Assembly: GCF_900109495.1 (NCBI RefSeq)
Contig: NZ_FOAA01000004.1
Coordinates: 62,001-126,000, forward strand
DNA: 64,000 nt
Reading direction: 5' to 3'
DNA from: Ectothiorhodospira marina
GTDB lineage: Bacteria > Pseudomonadota > Gammaproteobacteria > Ectothiorhodospirales > Ectothiorhodospiraceae
Both the position numbers and the translations under genes were made by a program. Every line of letters begins with the position of its first letter. Within the stretch, counting starts at the first letter, position 1. This document shows positions 43,836 through 53,210 of this stretch, one piece after another. The notes under the pieces were generated by a model, which was not told the origin of the DNA, did not search any database, and saw only the letters and a list, made by a program, of their open reading frames with translations.

Positions 43836-44107
43836 GTGGGAGCGGGCCTTGCCCGCGAAGGCGGCGGGCACAGGGCTTGGTCCGGGCGCTGCTGGCGCAG
43901 CGCATCGCTGGCAGGCCAGCTCCCACGGGGGCTGGCCTGAGGTCAGGTGGCCGCTGTTTACGGGAGCAGTCCTTTGTAGGAGGGCCCTTTGGGGGACTCT
44001 GTGGGGAGAGCTTTCCCTGTGGGAGCGGGCCTTGCCCGCGAAGGCGGCGGGCACAGGGCCTGGTCCGGGCGCTGCTGGCGCAGCGCATCGCTGGCAGGCC
44101 AGCTCCC
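43836..44107. repeat. two REP/BIME-like units before hslV
   Basis: Copies at 43836-43925 and 44019-44107 (period 183). Each opens with GTGGGAGCGGGCCTTGCCCG and closes with GCAGGCCAGCTCCC, so the ends (GTGGGAGC / GCTCCCAC) pair over an internal GCGCTGCTGGCGCAGCGC segment. They resemble REP elements of pseudomonads. They occupy most of the 438-base xerC-hslV gap; the remainder has a possible TACAAT -10 at 44222-44227. Confidence 0.85.
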
Positions 44108-44262
44108 CGAGGGCCACTCCGATCTCCGGTTTGGGTGGCAAACTTGAGGCGTTTTGCCATTCGCGGCAGGGGGCCTCTTCCAGCGGGGCCGTTGCCCATC
44201 CCTCATGGCAGATCTTTCCGTTACAATGCCCCTTTTGAATCGCGGCACATCGGAGTCTTTTC

Positions 44263-44796
44263 TTGGAACAGTTTCGCGGCACCACCATCGTCAGCGTCCG
44301 TCGCAATGGCCGGGTCGCCCTGGGCGGCGACGGTCAGGTCTCCCTGGGTAACACGGTCATGAAGGGCAACGCCCGCAAGGTGCGGCGTCTGCATCATGAC
44401 AAGGTCCTGGCGGGTTTCGCTGGCGGCACCGCCGACGCCTTCACCCTGTTCGAGCGCTTCGAGGGCAAGCTGGAGAAATACAGCGGCAACCTGGTGCGCG
44501 CCGCCGTGGAACTGGCGAAGGACTGGCGCACCGAGCGCAGCCTGCGTCGCCTGGAGGCCCTGCTGGCCGTGGCCGACCAGGAGGCCTCGCTGATCATCTC
44601 CGGCAACGGGGACGTGATCGAGCCCGAGGAAGGCCTGATTGCCATCGGCTCCGGCGGCCCCTTCGCCCAGGCCGCGGCCCGTGCGTTGATGGAAAACACG
44701 GAACTGGAGGCTCGAGAGATTACCGAAAAGGCCTTGAACATCGCCGCCGACATATGCATCTATACCAACCGCAACCTGAGCATGGAAGAGCTGTGA
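44263..44796 (+). CDS. hslV: ATP-dependent protease peptidase subunit HslV
   Basis: 177 residues. After removal of MEQFRG the N-terminal Thr of [20 protein letters not shown] is the catalytic nucleophile, as in HslV/proteasome beta subunits. [16 protein letters not shown] is the conserved C-terminal motif. The start is TTG 44263, with CGGAG upstream; no ATG fits. It forms the HslVU protease with the next gene. Confidence 0.96.
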   Translation: MEQFRGTTIVSVRRNGRVALGGDGQVSLGNTVMKGNARKVRRLHHDKVLAGFAGGTADAFTLFERFEGKLEKYSGNLVRAAVELAKDWRTERSLRRLEALLAVADQEASLIISGNGDVIEPEEGLIAIGSGGPFAQAAARALMENTELEAREITEKALNIAADICIYTNRNLSMEEL

Positions 44797-44853
44797 TGCT
44801 CGGTCGTATTGCGGTCAAACCCCAGTCCCCATGTCTTATGAAGGGATGTTCCC

Positions 44854-46197
44854 ATGTCTGAGATGACACCCAGAGAAATCGTTCAGGAGCTGGACCGCTT
44901 CATCATCGGTCAGGATCCTGCCAAACGCTCGGTGGCCATCGCCTTGCGCAATCGCTGGCGCCGCCAGCAGCTGCCGCCGGAGCTGGCCCGGGAAGTCACT
45001 CCCAAGAACATCCTCATGATCGGCCCCACCGGGGTGGGCAAGACGGAGATTGCCCGGCGCCTGGCGCGTCTGGCCAATGCCCCGTTCATCAAGGTGGAGG
45101 CGACCAAGTTCACTGAAGTGGGCTATGTGGGCCGGGACGTGGAATCCATCATCCGCGATCTGGTGGAGGCCGCGGTGAAGATGGTGCGCGAGCAGGAAAT
45201 GGAAAAGATGCGCCCCCGCGCCGAGGAGGCCGCCGAGGAGCGCATTCTGGATGCCCTGCTGCCGCCACCGCGCAGCAGCGGCACCGGCTTCATGGCGGAA
45301 GAACCCCAACCTACCCGCCAGGATAACGAGACCCGGCAGAAATTCCGCAAGCGCCTGCGCGAAGGCAAGCTGGACGACAAGGAGATCGAGATCCAGGTGC
45401 AGGCCATTCCCTCCGGCGTGGAGATCATGTCACCCCCGGGTATGGAAGACATGGCCAGCCAACTGCAGGGGCTGTTCCAGAACCTGGGTGGGCAGCGCAC
45501 CCGTAATCGCAAGCTCAAGATCAAGGAAGCCTTCAAGCTCATCACCGATGAGGAGGCCGCGCGCCTGCTCAACGATGAGGACATCAAGCTGCGTGCCGTC
45601 TCCCATGTGGAGCAGAACGGCATCGTCTTCCTGGACGAGATCGACAAGGTGGTGCGCAAGGGGGAATACAGTGGCGGCGATGTCTCCCGCGAGGGTGTGC
45701 AGCGCGATCTGCTGCCCCTGGTGGAAGGTTGTACCGTGACCACCAAGGTGGGCTCGGTGCACACCGACCACATCCTGTTCATTGCCTCCGGCGCCTTCCA
45801 TCTTTCCAAACCTTCCGACCTGATCCCCGAACTGCAGGGCCGACTGCCCATCCGGGTGGAACTGGAAGCCCTGACCGCCGAAGACTTCGTGCGCATCCTC
45901 ACCGAACCCAAGGCCTCACTGACCGAGCAGTATGCCGCCTTGATGGCCACCGAGGGCGTGACCGTGGAGTTCACCGACGATGGGGTGCGGCGTCTGGCGG
46001 AGATCGCCTTCCAGGTGAACGAGCGCACCGAAAACATTGGTGCTCGGCGACTGCATACCGTGATGGAACGGGTCGTGGAGGTGATTTCCTACGAGGCCCC
46101 CGACTGCTCCAGCCCCATCCGCATCGATGCCGACTACGTGAACCAGCGCCTGGATGATCTGGTTCAGGACGAGGACTTGAGCCGTTATATCCTCTAG
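44854..46197 (+). CDS. hslU: ATP-dependent protease ATPase subunit HslU
   Basis: 447 residues, AAA+ unfoldase of HslVU. N-terminal [20 protein letters not shown], Walker [26 protein letters not shown] pore region, the intermediate domain (about 110-240), Walker [10 protein letters not shown], and C-terminal RYIL that docks into HslV. Length and order are normal. Confidence 0.97.
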   Translation: MSEMTPREIVQELDRFIIGQDPAKRSVAIALRNRWRRQQLPPELAREVTPKNILMIGPTGVGKTEIARRLARLANAPFIKVEATKFTEVGYVGRDVESIIRDLVEAAVKMVREQEMEKMRPRAEEAAEERILDALLPPPRSSGTGFMAEEPQPTRQDNETRQKFRKRLREGKLDDKEIEIQVQAIPSGVEIMSPPGMEDMASQLQGLFQNLGGQRTRNRKLKIKEAFKLITDEEAARLLNDEDIKLRAVSHVEQNGIVFLDEIDKVVRKGEYSGGDVSREGVQRDLLPLVEGCTVTTKVGSVHTDHILFIASGAFHLSKPSDLIPELQGRLPIRVELEALTAEDFVRILTEPKASLTEQYAALMATEGVTVEFTDDGVRRLAEIAFQVNERTENIGARRLHTVMERVVEVISYEAPDCSSPIRIDADYVNQRLDDLVQDEDLSRYIL

Positions 46198-46248
46198 GGT
46201 TCCTCACCGGTCGGGGGGTCGTTCCCTCGGCGAGGGAGTATCAATACG

Positions 46249-46611
46249 ATGACCGCCAAGCACCGCCCCACCGATATCCGGCTGCACCAGCAGTCGCGCG
46301 TTCTGGAACTGGTCTATACGGATGGCGAAACGCACCGGCTCGGTTGCGAGTTCCTGCGGGTGCACTCGCCCTCGGCAGAGGTCACCGGCCACGGGCCGGG
46401 ACAGGAGGTGCTGCAGGTGGACAAGGAAGACGTGAACATCACCGGTATCGAGCCGGTAGGCCATTACGGCATCAAGCTGGTGTTTTCCGATGGGCACGAC
46501 ACCGGCATCTATGACTGGAATTACCTCTACCACCTGGGCGCCCATCAGGACCAGTTGTGGGAAAAGTACCTGGAGCGACTGGCGGCCGCGGGTCACCAGC
46601 GCAAGGGCTGA
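46249..46611 (+). CDS. DUF971 (gamma-butyrobetaine hydroxylase-like N-terminal domain) protein
   Basis: 120 residues containing [35 protein letters not shown] and [11 protein letters not shown], the DUF971 signature. Stand-alone forms sit between hslU and ubiE in many gammaproteobacteria, and the domain is proposed to take part in Fe-S or metal handling. It lies 51 bases after hslU and 14 bases before ubiE, so probably the same operon. Confidence 0.9.
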   Translation: MTAKHRPTDIRLHQQSRVLELVYTDGETHRLGCEFLRVHSPSAEVTGHGPGQEVLQVDKEDVNITGIEPVGHYGIKLVFSDGHDTGIYDWNYLYHLGAHQDQLWEKYLERLAAAGHQRKG

Positions 46612-46625
46612 CAATGGGAGCAGGC

Positions 46626-47375
46626 ATGTCCGACGACAAGACCACTGATTTCGGCTACGAACGTGTGCCGGTAACGGAAAAGGCCAAGCGGGTGGGGCAG
46701 GTGTTCCACTCGGTGGCGCAGCGCTATGACGTGATGAACGATCTCATGTCCATGGGGATCCATCGGGCCTGGAAACGTTTCACCATCGAAGTGGCCGCCG
46801 CGCGCCCGGGTTGGAAGATTCTGGACCTGGCCGGTGGGACCGGTGACCTGGCGGCGAAATTCTCACGCATCGTCGGCCCCAAAGGCCATGTGGTGCTGTG
46901 TGATATCAATGCCTCCATGCTGGAATGCGGTCGCGCCCGTCTCGTGGACGAGGGGCTGGTGGAAAACCTCAACTACGTGCAGGGCAATGCCGAGTGCCTG
47001 CCCTACCCAGATGACTATTTCGACCTGATCACCATCGCCTTCGGCCTGCGCAATGTCACCGACAAGAACAAGGCCCTGGTTTCCATGCTGCGGGTGCTCA
47101 AGCCCGGTGGCAAGCTGCTGGTGCTGGAGTTCTCCCAGCCCACCTCCAAGGGTTTCAGCCAGATCTACGATCTTTACAGCTTCAAGGCCTTACCGATGAT
47201 GGGCAAGCTGGTGGCCAACGATGCCGAAAGCTATCGCTACCTGGCGGAGAGCATCCGCATGCATCCGGATCAGGAAACCCTCAAGCAGATGATGGAAACC
47301 GCCGGCTTCGAGCGATGTGACTACCACAACCTCACGGGGGGCGTGGTGGCGCTGCACAAGGGTTACAAGCTGTAG
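46626..47375 (+). CDS. ubiE: bifunctional demethylmenaquinone/2-polyprenyl-benzoquinol methyltransferase UbiE
   Basis: 249-residue class I SAM methyltransferase for the C-methylation of ubiquinone and menaquinone. The SAM motif is [41 protein letters not shown] and [15 protein letters not shown] are family signatures. ATG 46626 has GGGAGC upstream. It is followed by ubiJ and ubiB. Confidence 0.96.
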   Translation: MSDDKTTDFGYERVPVTEKAKRVGQVFHSVAQRYDVMNDLMSMGIHRAWKRFTIEVAAARPGWKILDLAGGTGDLAAKFSRIVGPKGHVVLCDINASMLECGRARLVDEGLVENLNYVQGNAECLPYPDDYFDLITIAFGLRNVTDKNKALVSMLRVLKPGGKLLVLEFSQPTSKGFSQIYDLYSFKALPMMGKLVANDAESYRYLAESIRMHPDQETLKQMMETAGFERCDYHNLTGGVVALHKGYKL

Positions 47376-47437
47376 GCATGACGGGCGCGCGCCCACCATG
47401 CACCTACCCAAACAGCCACGTGTACAGGAGAGCTGAC

Positions 47438-48058
47438 ATGACCATCGCACCGACACCGGTCACCGCCCTGCTGGAAGGGGCCATCAACCAGTATCTCTCC
47501 ATGGATCCGGGCAGTCGTCAGCGGTTGGCGGCCCTGAAGGGGGGCGTGGTGGCGCTGCACGTGAGCGGCGTCGGCGTGACCCTGTATTTCGTCCCCGGTG
47601 AGGAAACCCTGCAGGTCTCCGGACAGTTCGATGGGGACCCGGACGCGCACATTGCCGGCACCCCCCTGGCCCTGGCCGGCCTGCTGGCCAGCGAACCCAC
47701 CGCCCGCATGCCCGAATCCGTCACCCTGGTGGGGGACGTGGAACTGGCGCGGCATTTCAATGACCTGCTGCGCCGGGTGGACCTGGACTGGGAGGAACTG
47801 CTGTCACGATTCACCGGCGACCTGTTTGCCCACCGGGCCGGTGAAGCCTTTCGGGAGTTCGAGTCCTGGCTTCAGCGTGCTCGCGAATCCTTTCGCGGAG
47901 ACGTGGCCGAATACCTTCAGGAAGAGACCCAGACCCTGCCAGCCCGTGCGCAGGTGGAGGCCTTCATGGATGGAGTGGATGGTTTGCGTAGCGACGCCGA
48001 CCGCCTGGAGGCGCGCATCCAGCGCCTCGAACAAGCCCGGGACCGGGCCAGATCATGA
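47438..48058 (+). CDS. ubiJ: ubiquinone biosynthesis accessory factor UbiJ (SCP2 domain)
   Basis: 206 residues. An N-terminal SCP2 lipid-binding domain (VTLYFVPGEETLQVSGQFDGDPDAHIAGTPLALAGL) is followed by a C-terminal coiled-coil (about 165-205, ending RLEARIQRLEQARDR). UbiJ binds ubiquinone precursors in the soluble biosynthetic complex. ATG 47438 has AGGAG 8 bases upstream. It lies between ubiE and ubiB as in E. coli. Confidence 0.93.
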   Translation: MTIAPTPVTALLEGAINQYLSMDPGSRQRLAALKGGVVALHVSGVGVTLYFVPGEETLQVSGQFDGDPDAHIAGTPLALAGLLASEPTARMPESVTLVGDVELARHFNDLLRRVDLDWEELLSRFTGDLFAHRAGEAFREFESWLQRARESFRGDVAEYLQEETQTLPARAQVEAFMDGVDGLRSDADRLEARIQRLEQARDRARS

Positions 48059-48066
48059 GAACCTAA

Positions 48067-49755
48067 ATGCTGCAGCACCTGCATCCCGCCCAGCTGCTCC
48101 GGCTGGTGACCATCAACCGCGTGCTCATCCGTCATGGCCTGGATGAGGTGGTTTTGGCGATCCGTCTGTTCCGGCCGGTGCGTTTCTTGCTCTATCTGGC
48201 CCCGTGGAACTGGTTTCGCACGGTGCCCTATGAGCGAGGCGAGCGTATTCGCCGTGCCCTGGAGGATCTTGGCCCCATCTTCATCAAGTTCGGGCAGATG
48301 GTCTCCACCCGGCGCGATCTGCTGCCAGACGACATCGCTCATGAACTCTCGCGGTTGCAGGATCGGGTGCCCCCGTTTCCCAATGAGGAGGCGCGGACGA
48401 TCATCGAAAAGGCCCTGGGCTATCCCATCGAGACGTTGTTTGCCTCCTTCGAGGCCACGCCCATGGCCTCGGCTTCCATCGCCCAGGTGCATGGTGCGGT
48501 CCTTCATGACGGACGACGGGTGGTGGTCAAGGTGCTGCGCCCCAATATCGAGAAGGCCATCCGTCGCGATGTGGAACTGATGTACGTGATCGCCGAACTG
48601 GCGGAACGCTACTGGCCCGAGGGGCGGCGCCTGCGGCCCGTGGAAGTGGTGCGCGAGTACGAACAGACCATCATCGACGAACTGGACCTGCTCCGGGAGG
48701 CCGCTAACGCCTCACAGCTGCGTCGCAATTTCGAAGGCTCCGATGTGCTCTACACCCCCGAGGTGCACTGGGACTACTGCCGTCGCAATGTCATGGTGAT
48801 GGAACGCATCCACGGGGTACCCGTGTCCGACGTGGCCACCCTCAAGGCCCGGGGCGTGGATCTCAAACTGCTGGCCGAGCGTGGTGTCGAGGTCTTCTTC
48901 ACCCAAGTGTTCCGCCATAACTTCTTCCACGCCGACATGCACCCGGGCAACGTCTTCATCGACGCCACCGACCCCGCCGACCCCAGCTACCTGGCAGTGG
49001 ATTTTGGCATCGTCGGCACCCTGTCACCGGCTGACCAGCGCTACCTGGCAGAAAACTTCTATGCCTTCTTCAACCGCGACTATGCTCGGGTGGCGGAACT
49101 GCACGTAGAGTCCGGTTGGGTTCCGTCCGATGTGCGGGTGGCCGACCTGGAAGGTGCCATCCGCACTGTCTGCGAACCCATCTTCGAAAAACCCCTCAAG
49201 GACATCTCCTTCGGCCACGTCCTGGTGCGCCTTTTCCAGACGGCCCGACGCTTCAATATGGAAGTGCAGCCCCAGCTGGTCCTGCTGGAGAAGACCCTGC
49301 TCAACATCGAGGGCATGGGTCGCGACCTCTACCCTGAACTGGACCTGTGGCAGACGGCCCGCCCCTTCATTCAGCGCTGGATGGACGAGCAGGTGGGTGT
49401 ACGGGCCCTGGTCAAGGGCCTGAGACGCAATCTTCCCTTCATCCTGGAAAAGGCCCCGGACCTGCCCGGGCTGATCCACGAGACCCTGCGCCAGCAGGCC
49501 ACCGCAGATGAGCGCCAGGCCCTGCAGCAGGCCCAGTTATACCAATTGCAGAGAGAGATCCGCGAATCCAATCGGCGCACGGTCTATGCCGTGATGGGCA
49601 GCGCCCTGGCCCTGGGCGCCGTGCTGCTCACCTCCCAGTCCCCGGAGATGCCGGAACTGCTCACTGTCCCCTGGCCCGCCTGGGTCTTGGGCACCCTGGG
49701 CCTGGCCTTCCTGCTGGGCGCCGTATGGAAACGGTCGGCTCTGCAGGAGTCGTAA
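48067..49755 (+). CDS. ubiB: ubiquinone biosynthesis regulatory protein kinase-like UbiB
   Basis: 562 residues of the ADCK/UbiB atypical kinase family. The KxGQ motif is in FIKFGQMVSTRRDLLP, the Ala-rich loop in PMASASIAQVHGAV, and the metal-binding DFG in AVDFGIVGTLS. HADMHPGNVFID is the catalytic loop. Two C-terminal membrane helices (about 505-555) anchor it. It starts 8 bases after ubiJ and ends the ubi operon. Confidence 0.96.
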   Translation: MLQHLHPAQLLRLVTINRVLIRHGLDEVVLAIRLFRPVRFLLYLAPWNWFRTVPYERGERIRRALEDLGPIFIKFGQMVSTRRDLLPDDIAHELSRLQDRVPPFPNEEARTIIEKALGYPIETLFASFEATPMASASIAQVHGAVLHDGRRVVVKVLRPNIEKAIRRDVELMYVIAELAERYWPEGRRLRPVEVVREYEQTIIDELDLLREAANASQLRRNFEGSDVLYTPEVHWDYCRRNVMVMERIHGVPVSDVATLKARGVDLKLLAERGVEVFFTQVFRHNFFHADMHPGNVFIDATDPADPSYLAVDFGIVGTLSPADQRYLAENFYAFFNRDYARVAELHVESGWVPSDVRVADLEGAIRTVCEPIFEKPLKDISFGHVLVRLFQTARRFNMEVQPQLVLLEKTLLNIEGMGRDLYPELDLWQTARPFIQRWMDEQVGVRALVKGLRRNLPFILEKAPDLPGLIHETLRQQATADERQALQQAQLYQLQREIRESNRRTVYAVMGSALALGAVLLTSQSPEMPELLTVPWPAWVLGTLGLAFLLGAVWKRSALQES

Positions 49756-49773
49756 CGTCGGGAGCCGCCGCCC

Positions 49774-50225
49774 GGGTCGTTCGCGAACGACCCCTACCGG
49801 GCAAGCTGGTTGGGGAAGGCTCGATCCCAGTAGGGGCGCTTCGGGAAGCGCCCGCGGCCGGGGTGTCTGATGCCCCGAAGCCTGAACCTGAGGCACTCGC
49901 TGCCCCAGGTCCCTCACGGGTCGTTCGCGAACGACCCCTACCGGGCACGATGTTGGGGAAGGCTCGATCCCAGTAGGGGCGCTTCGGGAAGCGCCCGCGG
50001 CCGGGGTATCTGATGCCCCGAAGCCTGAACCTGAGGCACTCGCTGCCCCAGGTCCCTCACGGGTCGTTCGCGAACGACCCCTACCGGGCACACGATGTTG
50101 GGGAAGGCTCGATCCCAGTAGGGGCGCTTCGGGAAGCGCCCGCGGCCGGGGTATCTGATGCCCCGAAGCCTGAACCTGAGGCACTCGCTGCCCCAGGCCC
50201 CTCACGGGTCGTTCGCGAACGACCC
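49774..50225. repeat. tandem GTAG-type REP/BIME array
   Basis: The palindrome GGGTCGTTCGCGAACGACCC occurs at 49774, 49918, 50061 and 50206, so three units of 143-145 bases plus a closing copy. Each unit also holds GTAGGGGCGCTTCGGGAAGC plus GCCC in the opposite orientation. On the reverse strand the first palindrome is likewise preceded by GTAG. GTAG-headed inverted REP pairs are typical substrates of REP-associated tyrosine transposases. This fills the whole ubiB-lpdA gap. Confidence 0.9.
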
Positions 50226-50232
50226 GTGGAGA

Positions 50233-51681
50233 CTACCCCCGCTTCCCCTTGGGCGGAATATGCAGCGGATGCCCCAGGGTCGCCAGGGCCGCCTCGTGGA
50301 TCGCCTCCGACAGGGTGGGATGGGCAAACACCGTGCGTGCCAGATCCTCGCTGCAGGCCCCGAACTCCATCGCGATCACACACTCGGCGATCAACTCCGA
50401 AGCCCGTGAACTGATGATATGCGCCCCCAGGATACGATCTGTCTCCGCGTGGGCCAGCAGCTTCACAAACCCCGTCGTATCCTCCATGGCCCGGGCCCGG
50501 CCCGACGCCACAAAGGGAAACACCCCGGCGGCATAAGGAATACCCTGCTTTTTCAGATCCTGCTCCGTCCGACCCACCCAGGCGATCTCCGGCAAGGTGT
50601 AAATCACATTGGGAATGGTGTCGTAATTCACCGTGCTGCCCATCTCCGCAATGCGCTCCGCCACCATGACGCCTTCCTCGGAACCCTTATGGGCCAGCAT
50701 CGGCCCGCGTACCGCATCACCGATGGCATATACCCCGGGCAGGGTCGTCTCACAGTGCTCGTTCACATGGATGGTGCCACGCTCATCCATGGCCAATTCC
50801 ACCGGGCCGCTGATCAGGCCATCGGTGGCTGGCCTTCGTCCCACACAGACGACCAGACGATCAAAGCGTTCCTCATGCTGGCCGTTCTCATCCTCATACA
50901 CCACCGAGACCTGGCCCTTGTCCTTGTCCACCTTTGTGGCAGTCACCCGGGCCGAAAGACGGATGTCCAGGCCCTGCTTGCTCATGATCTTCAGCGACTC
51001 ATTGGCCACCTGATCATCACAGAAGGACAGGAAGCGGTCCTGCGCCTCCAGCATCACCACCTCGGAACCCAGGCGCCGCCAGACACTACCCAACTCCAGG
51101 CCGATCACACCGGCACCGATCACCCCCAGGCGCTTGGGCACCTCCGCAAAGCGCAGGGCACCGGTGGAGCTGACAATGTATTCCCGGTCAAAGGGCGCGC
51201 AGCCCAGCTCCACGGGAAAAGAGCCCGGGGCCAGGATCACATGCCTGGCCTGCAGCATCTGCTCCTTGCCATCGTGGCTGGTGAAGTGTACCCGGCGCTC
51301 GGCCTGAAGCTGGCCGTGGCCCTTGAACCACTCCACCTGGTTGGCCTTGAACAACCCCTGGATACCCTGGGTGAGGTTGTTCACCAGACGATCCTTGCGT
51401 GCCATCATCCCGGCCAGATCCAGTTCCACCTGGCCGCAACGCACCCCATGGGTTTGCAAGTGCTTCTGGCTGTGCTCGTACAACTCGGAAGATTCCAGCA
51501 AGGCCTTGGAGGGAATGCACCCCACGTTCAGGCAGGTACCGCCCAGACGCTCCTTGCCCTCCGGGTCCTGCCAGCGGTCGATACAGGCCGTCTTCAGGCC
51601 CAACTGGGCACAGCGGATGGCGGCCACATAGCCGGCCGGGCCACCACCGATGACCACTACGTCATATTCCTGTTCTGCCAT
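50233..51681 (-). CDS. lpdA: dihydrolipoyl dehydrogenase (E3)
   Basis: 482-residue FAD disulfide oxidoreductase that reoxidises lipoyl groups of the 2-oxoglutarate dehydrogenase complex. FAD motif YDVVVIGGGPAGYVAAIR, redox disulfide GGTCLNVGCIPSKALL, NAD motif LGVIGAGVIGLELGSVW, and C-terminal AHPTLSEAIHEAAL with the active-site His. ATG 51681 is used; an in-frame start at 51741 adds non-family sequence. It is last in the sucA-sucB-lpdA order. Confidence 0.96.
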   Translation of the reverse strand: MAEQEYDVVVIGGGPAGYVAAIRCAQLGLKTACIDRWQDPEGKERLGGTCLNVGCIPSKALLESSELYEHSQKHLQTHGVRCGQVELDLAGMMARKDRLVNNLTQGIQGLFKANQVEWFKGHGQLQAERRVHFTSHDGKEQMLQARHVILAPGSFPVELGCAPFDREYIVSSTGALRFAEVPKRLGVIGAGVIGLELGSVWRRLGSEVVMLEAQDRFLSFCDDQVANESLKIMSKQGLDIRLSARVTATKVDKDKGQVSVVYEDENGQHEERFDRLVVCVGRRPATDGLISGPVELAMDERGTIHVNEHCETTLPGVYAIGDAVRGPMLAHKGSEEGVMVAERIAEMGSTVNYDTIPNVIYTLPEIAWVGRTEQDLKKQGIPYAAGVFPFVASGRARAMEDTTGFVKLLAHAETDRILGAHIISSRASELIAECVIAMEFGACSEDLARTVFAHPTLSEAIHEAALATLGHPLHIPPKGKRG

Positions 51682-51756
51682 GATGTCTGGCTCCCGATCT
51701 TTCTTGTCGATGTCTGGTGTTGCCGGCCCGAGAGCCGGCATATGATTTCAGGCTGC

Positions 51757-51769
51757 GGGGGGGGGGGGG
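51757..51769. repeat. 13-base G tract directly after the sucB stop
   Basis: An uninterrupted run of 13 G on the forward strand (C13 in the sucB transcript) abuts the sucB stop codon. A short TGCCGGC/GCCGGCA hairpin lies just beyond at 51721-51740. Such runs are prone to length change by slippage and to assembly error. Confidence 0.8.
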
Positions 51770-53110
51770 TCACACCTCCAGCAGCAGGCGGGCCGGATCC
51801 TCCAGCATGTCCTTGATGGTGACCAGGAACTGCACGGCCTCCCGTCCATCCACCAGGCGATGGTCATAGGACAGGGCCAGGTACATCATGGGACGGATCA
51901 CCACCTGGCCGTTCTCGGCCATGGGTCGCTCCTGAATACGGTGCATGCCCAGGATGGCGCTTTGCGGCGGATTGATGATGGGGGTGGAGAGCAGCGAGCC
52001 GAATATGCCACCGTTGGAGATGGTGAACGTGCCCCCGGTAAGATCCTCCATACTCAGGTTGCCTGATTCGGCCCGTTTGCCAAACTCATTGATGTTGCGC
52101 TCCACATCCGACATGGTGAGGCTGTCCGTATCCCTGAGGATGGGCACCACCAGGCCTCGAGGGGCCGAGACGGCGATGCCGATGTCGAAATAGCCGTGGT
52201 AAACGATGTCCTTGCCGTCGATGGAGGCATTCACTTCCGGGAAGCGCTTGAGCGCCTCGGTGGCCGCCTTGACGAAGAAGGACATGAAACCCAGGCGCAC
52301 GCCGTGACGCTTCTCGAAGCGATCCTTGTACTGGGCTCGCAGCTCCATGACCGGCTTCATGTTCACCTCATTGAAGGTGGTGAGCATGGCCGCCGTCTGT
52401 TGGGCTTCCACCAGCCGCTCCGCCACCCGTGCCCGGAGCCGGGTCATGGGAACGCGCTTCTCCGTGCGTCCGCCGGCGGTGCTGGCACTGCTGGCCGGAG
52501 GGGCCGCCGCTGGCTTCTTCCCTGCCTGTGCGGCGGGTGCGTCCTGATCGCTCTTGGACTCGGCTTTGGGCTCGGGTGTCGGGGCGGAGTCGGTATCCAT
52601 CTCTTCCAGGTGCTTGACCACGTCCTCCTTGAGGATGCGTCCACCCTTGCCGCTGCCCTGGATTTGCCCCGCATCCAGGTCATGTTCGTTGATCAGCTTG
52701 CGTACCGCGGGGCTCAGGGCCGGATCATCCCCGGTCTGGCTTCGTGACGAGCTCGCTGCCTCCCCGGCGTCGCTGTCTGGCTTGTTGTCCTTGTCCGCCC
52801 GCTTGTCCTTGCCGCTGTCTTTCTTGCCGGACTTCTTCTTGCCCGACCCCTTGCCGCCCGAATCCGTCTCTTCGCCAGCCTTCACATGGCCAATCACCTG
52901 CCCGGCGGTGACCACCGATCCCTCGTCTTCGATAATGTCTTCCATGACACCGTCCTGGGGCGCGGGGACCTCGAGAACCACCTTGTCGGTCTCGATATCC
53001 ACCAGGATCTCGTCCCGCTGAACGGCGTCACCGGGACGCTTGTGCCAGGAGACGATGGTGGCATCGGACACGGATTCGGGAAGTTGCGGGATCTTGACCT
53101 CTGTACTCAT
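51770..53110 (-). CDS. sucB: 2-oxoglutarate dehydrogenase E2, dihydrolipoyllysine succinyltransferase
   Basis: 446 residues. Lipoyl domain (1-77) with Lys43 in [14 protein letters not shown], a long linker, the peripheral-subunit-binding domain (about 128-165, [16 protein letters not shown]), and the catalytic domain with [14 protein letters not shown] near the end (catalytic His and Asp). The first linker (about 78-115) is unusually charged, rich in Lys, Gly and Asp, instead of the common Ala/Pro type. It lies between sucA and lpdA. Confidence 0.96.
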   Translation of the reverse strand: MSTEVKIPQLPESVSDATIVSWHKRPGDAVQRDEILVDIETDKVVLEVPAPQDGVMEDIIEDEGSVVTAGQVIGHVKAGEETDSGGKGSGKKKSGKKDSGKDKRADKDNKPDSDAGEAASSSRSQTGDDPALSPAVRKLINEHDLDAGQIQGSGKGGRILKEDVVKHLEEMDTDSAPTPEPKAESKSDQDAPAAQAGKKPAAAPPASSASTAGGRTEKRVPMTRLRARVAERLVEAQQTAAMLTTFNEVNMKPVMELRAQYKDRFEKRHGVRLGFMSFFVKAATEALKRFPEVNASIDGKDIVYHGYFDIGIAVSAPRGLVVPILRDTDSLTMSDVERNINEFGKRAESGNLSMEDLTGGTFTISNGGIFGSLLSTPIINPPQSAILGMHRIQERPMAENGQVVIRPMMYLALSYDHRLVDGREAVQFLVTIKDMLEDPARLLLEV

Positions 53111-53210
53111 ATCATCTTGTCCTTATTGGTTTCGGCGAGAGGGGCATGGGCGGTGGCTCTGCCGAGGGTATCAATGAATGCGTCCACTGGCGCGATGGGA
53201 TGATCGCTGC

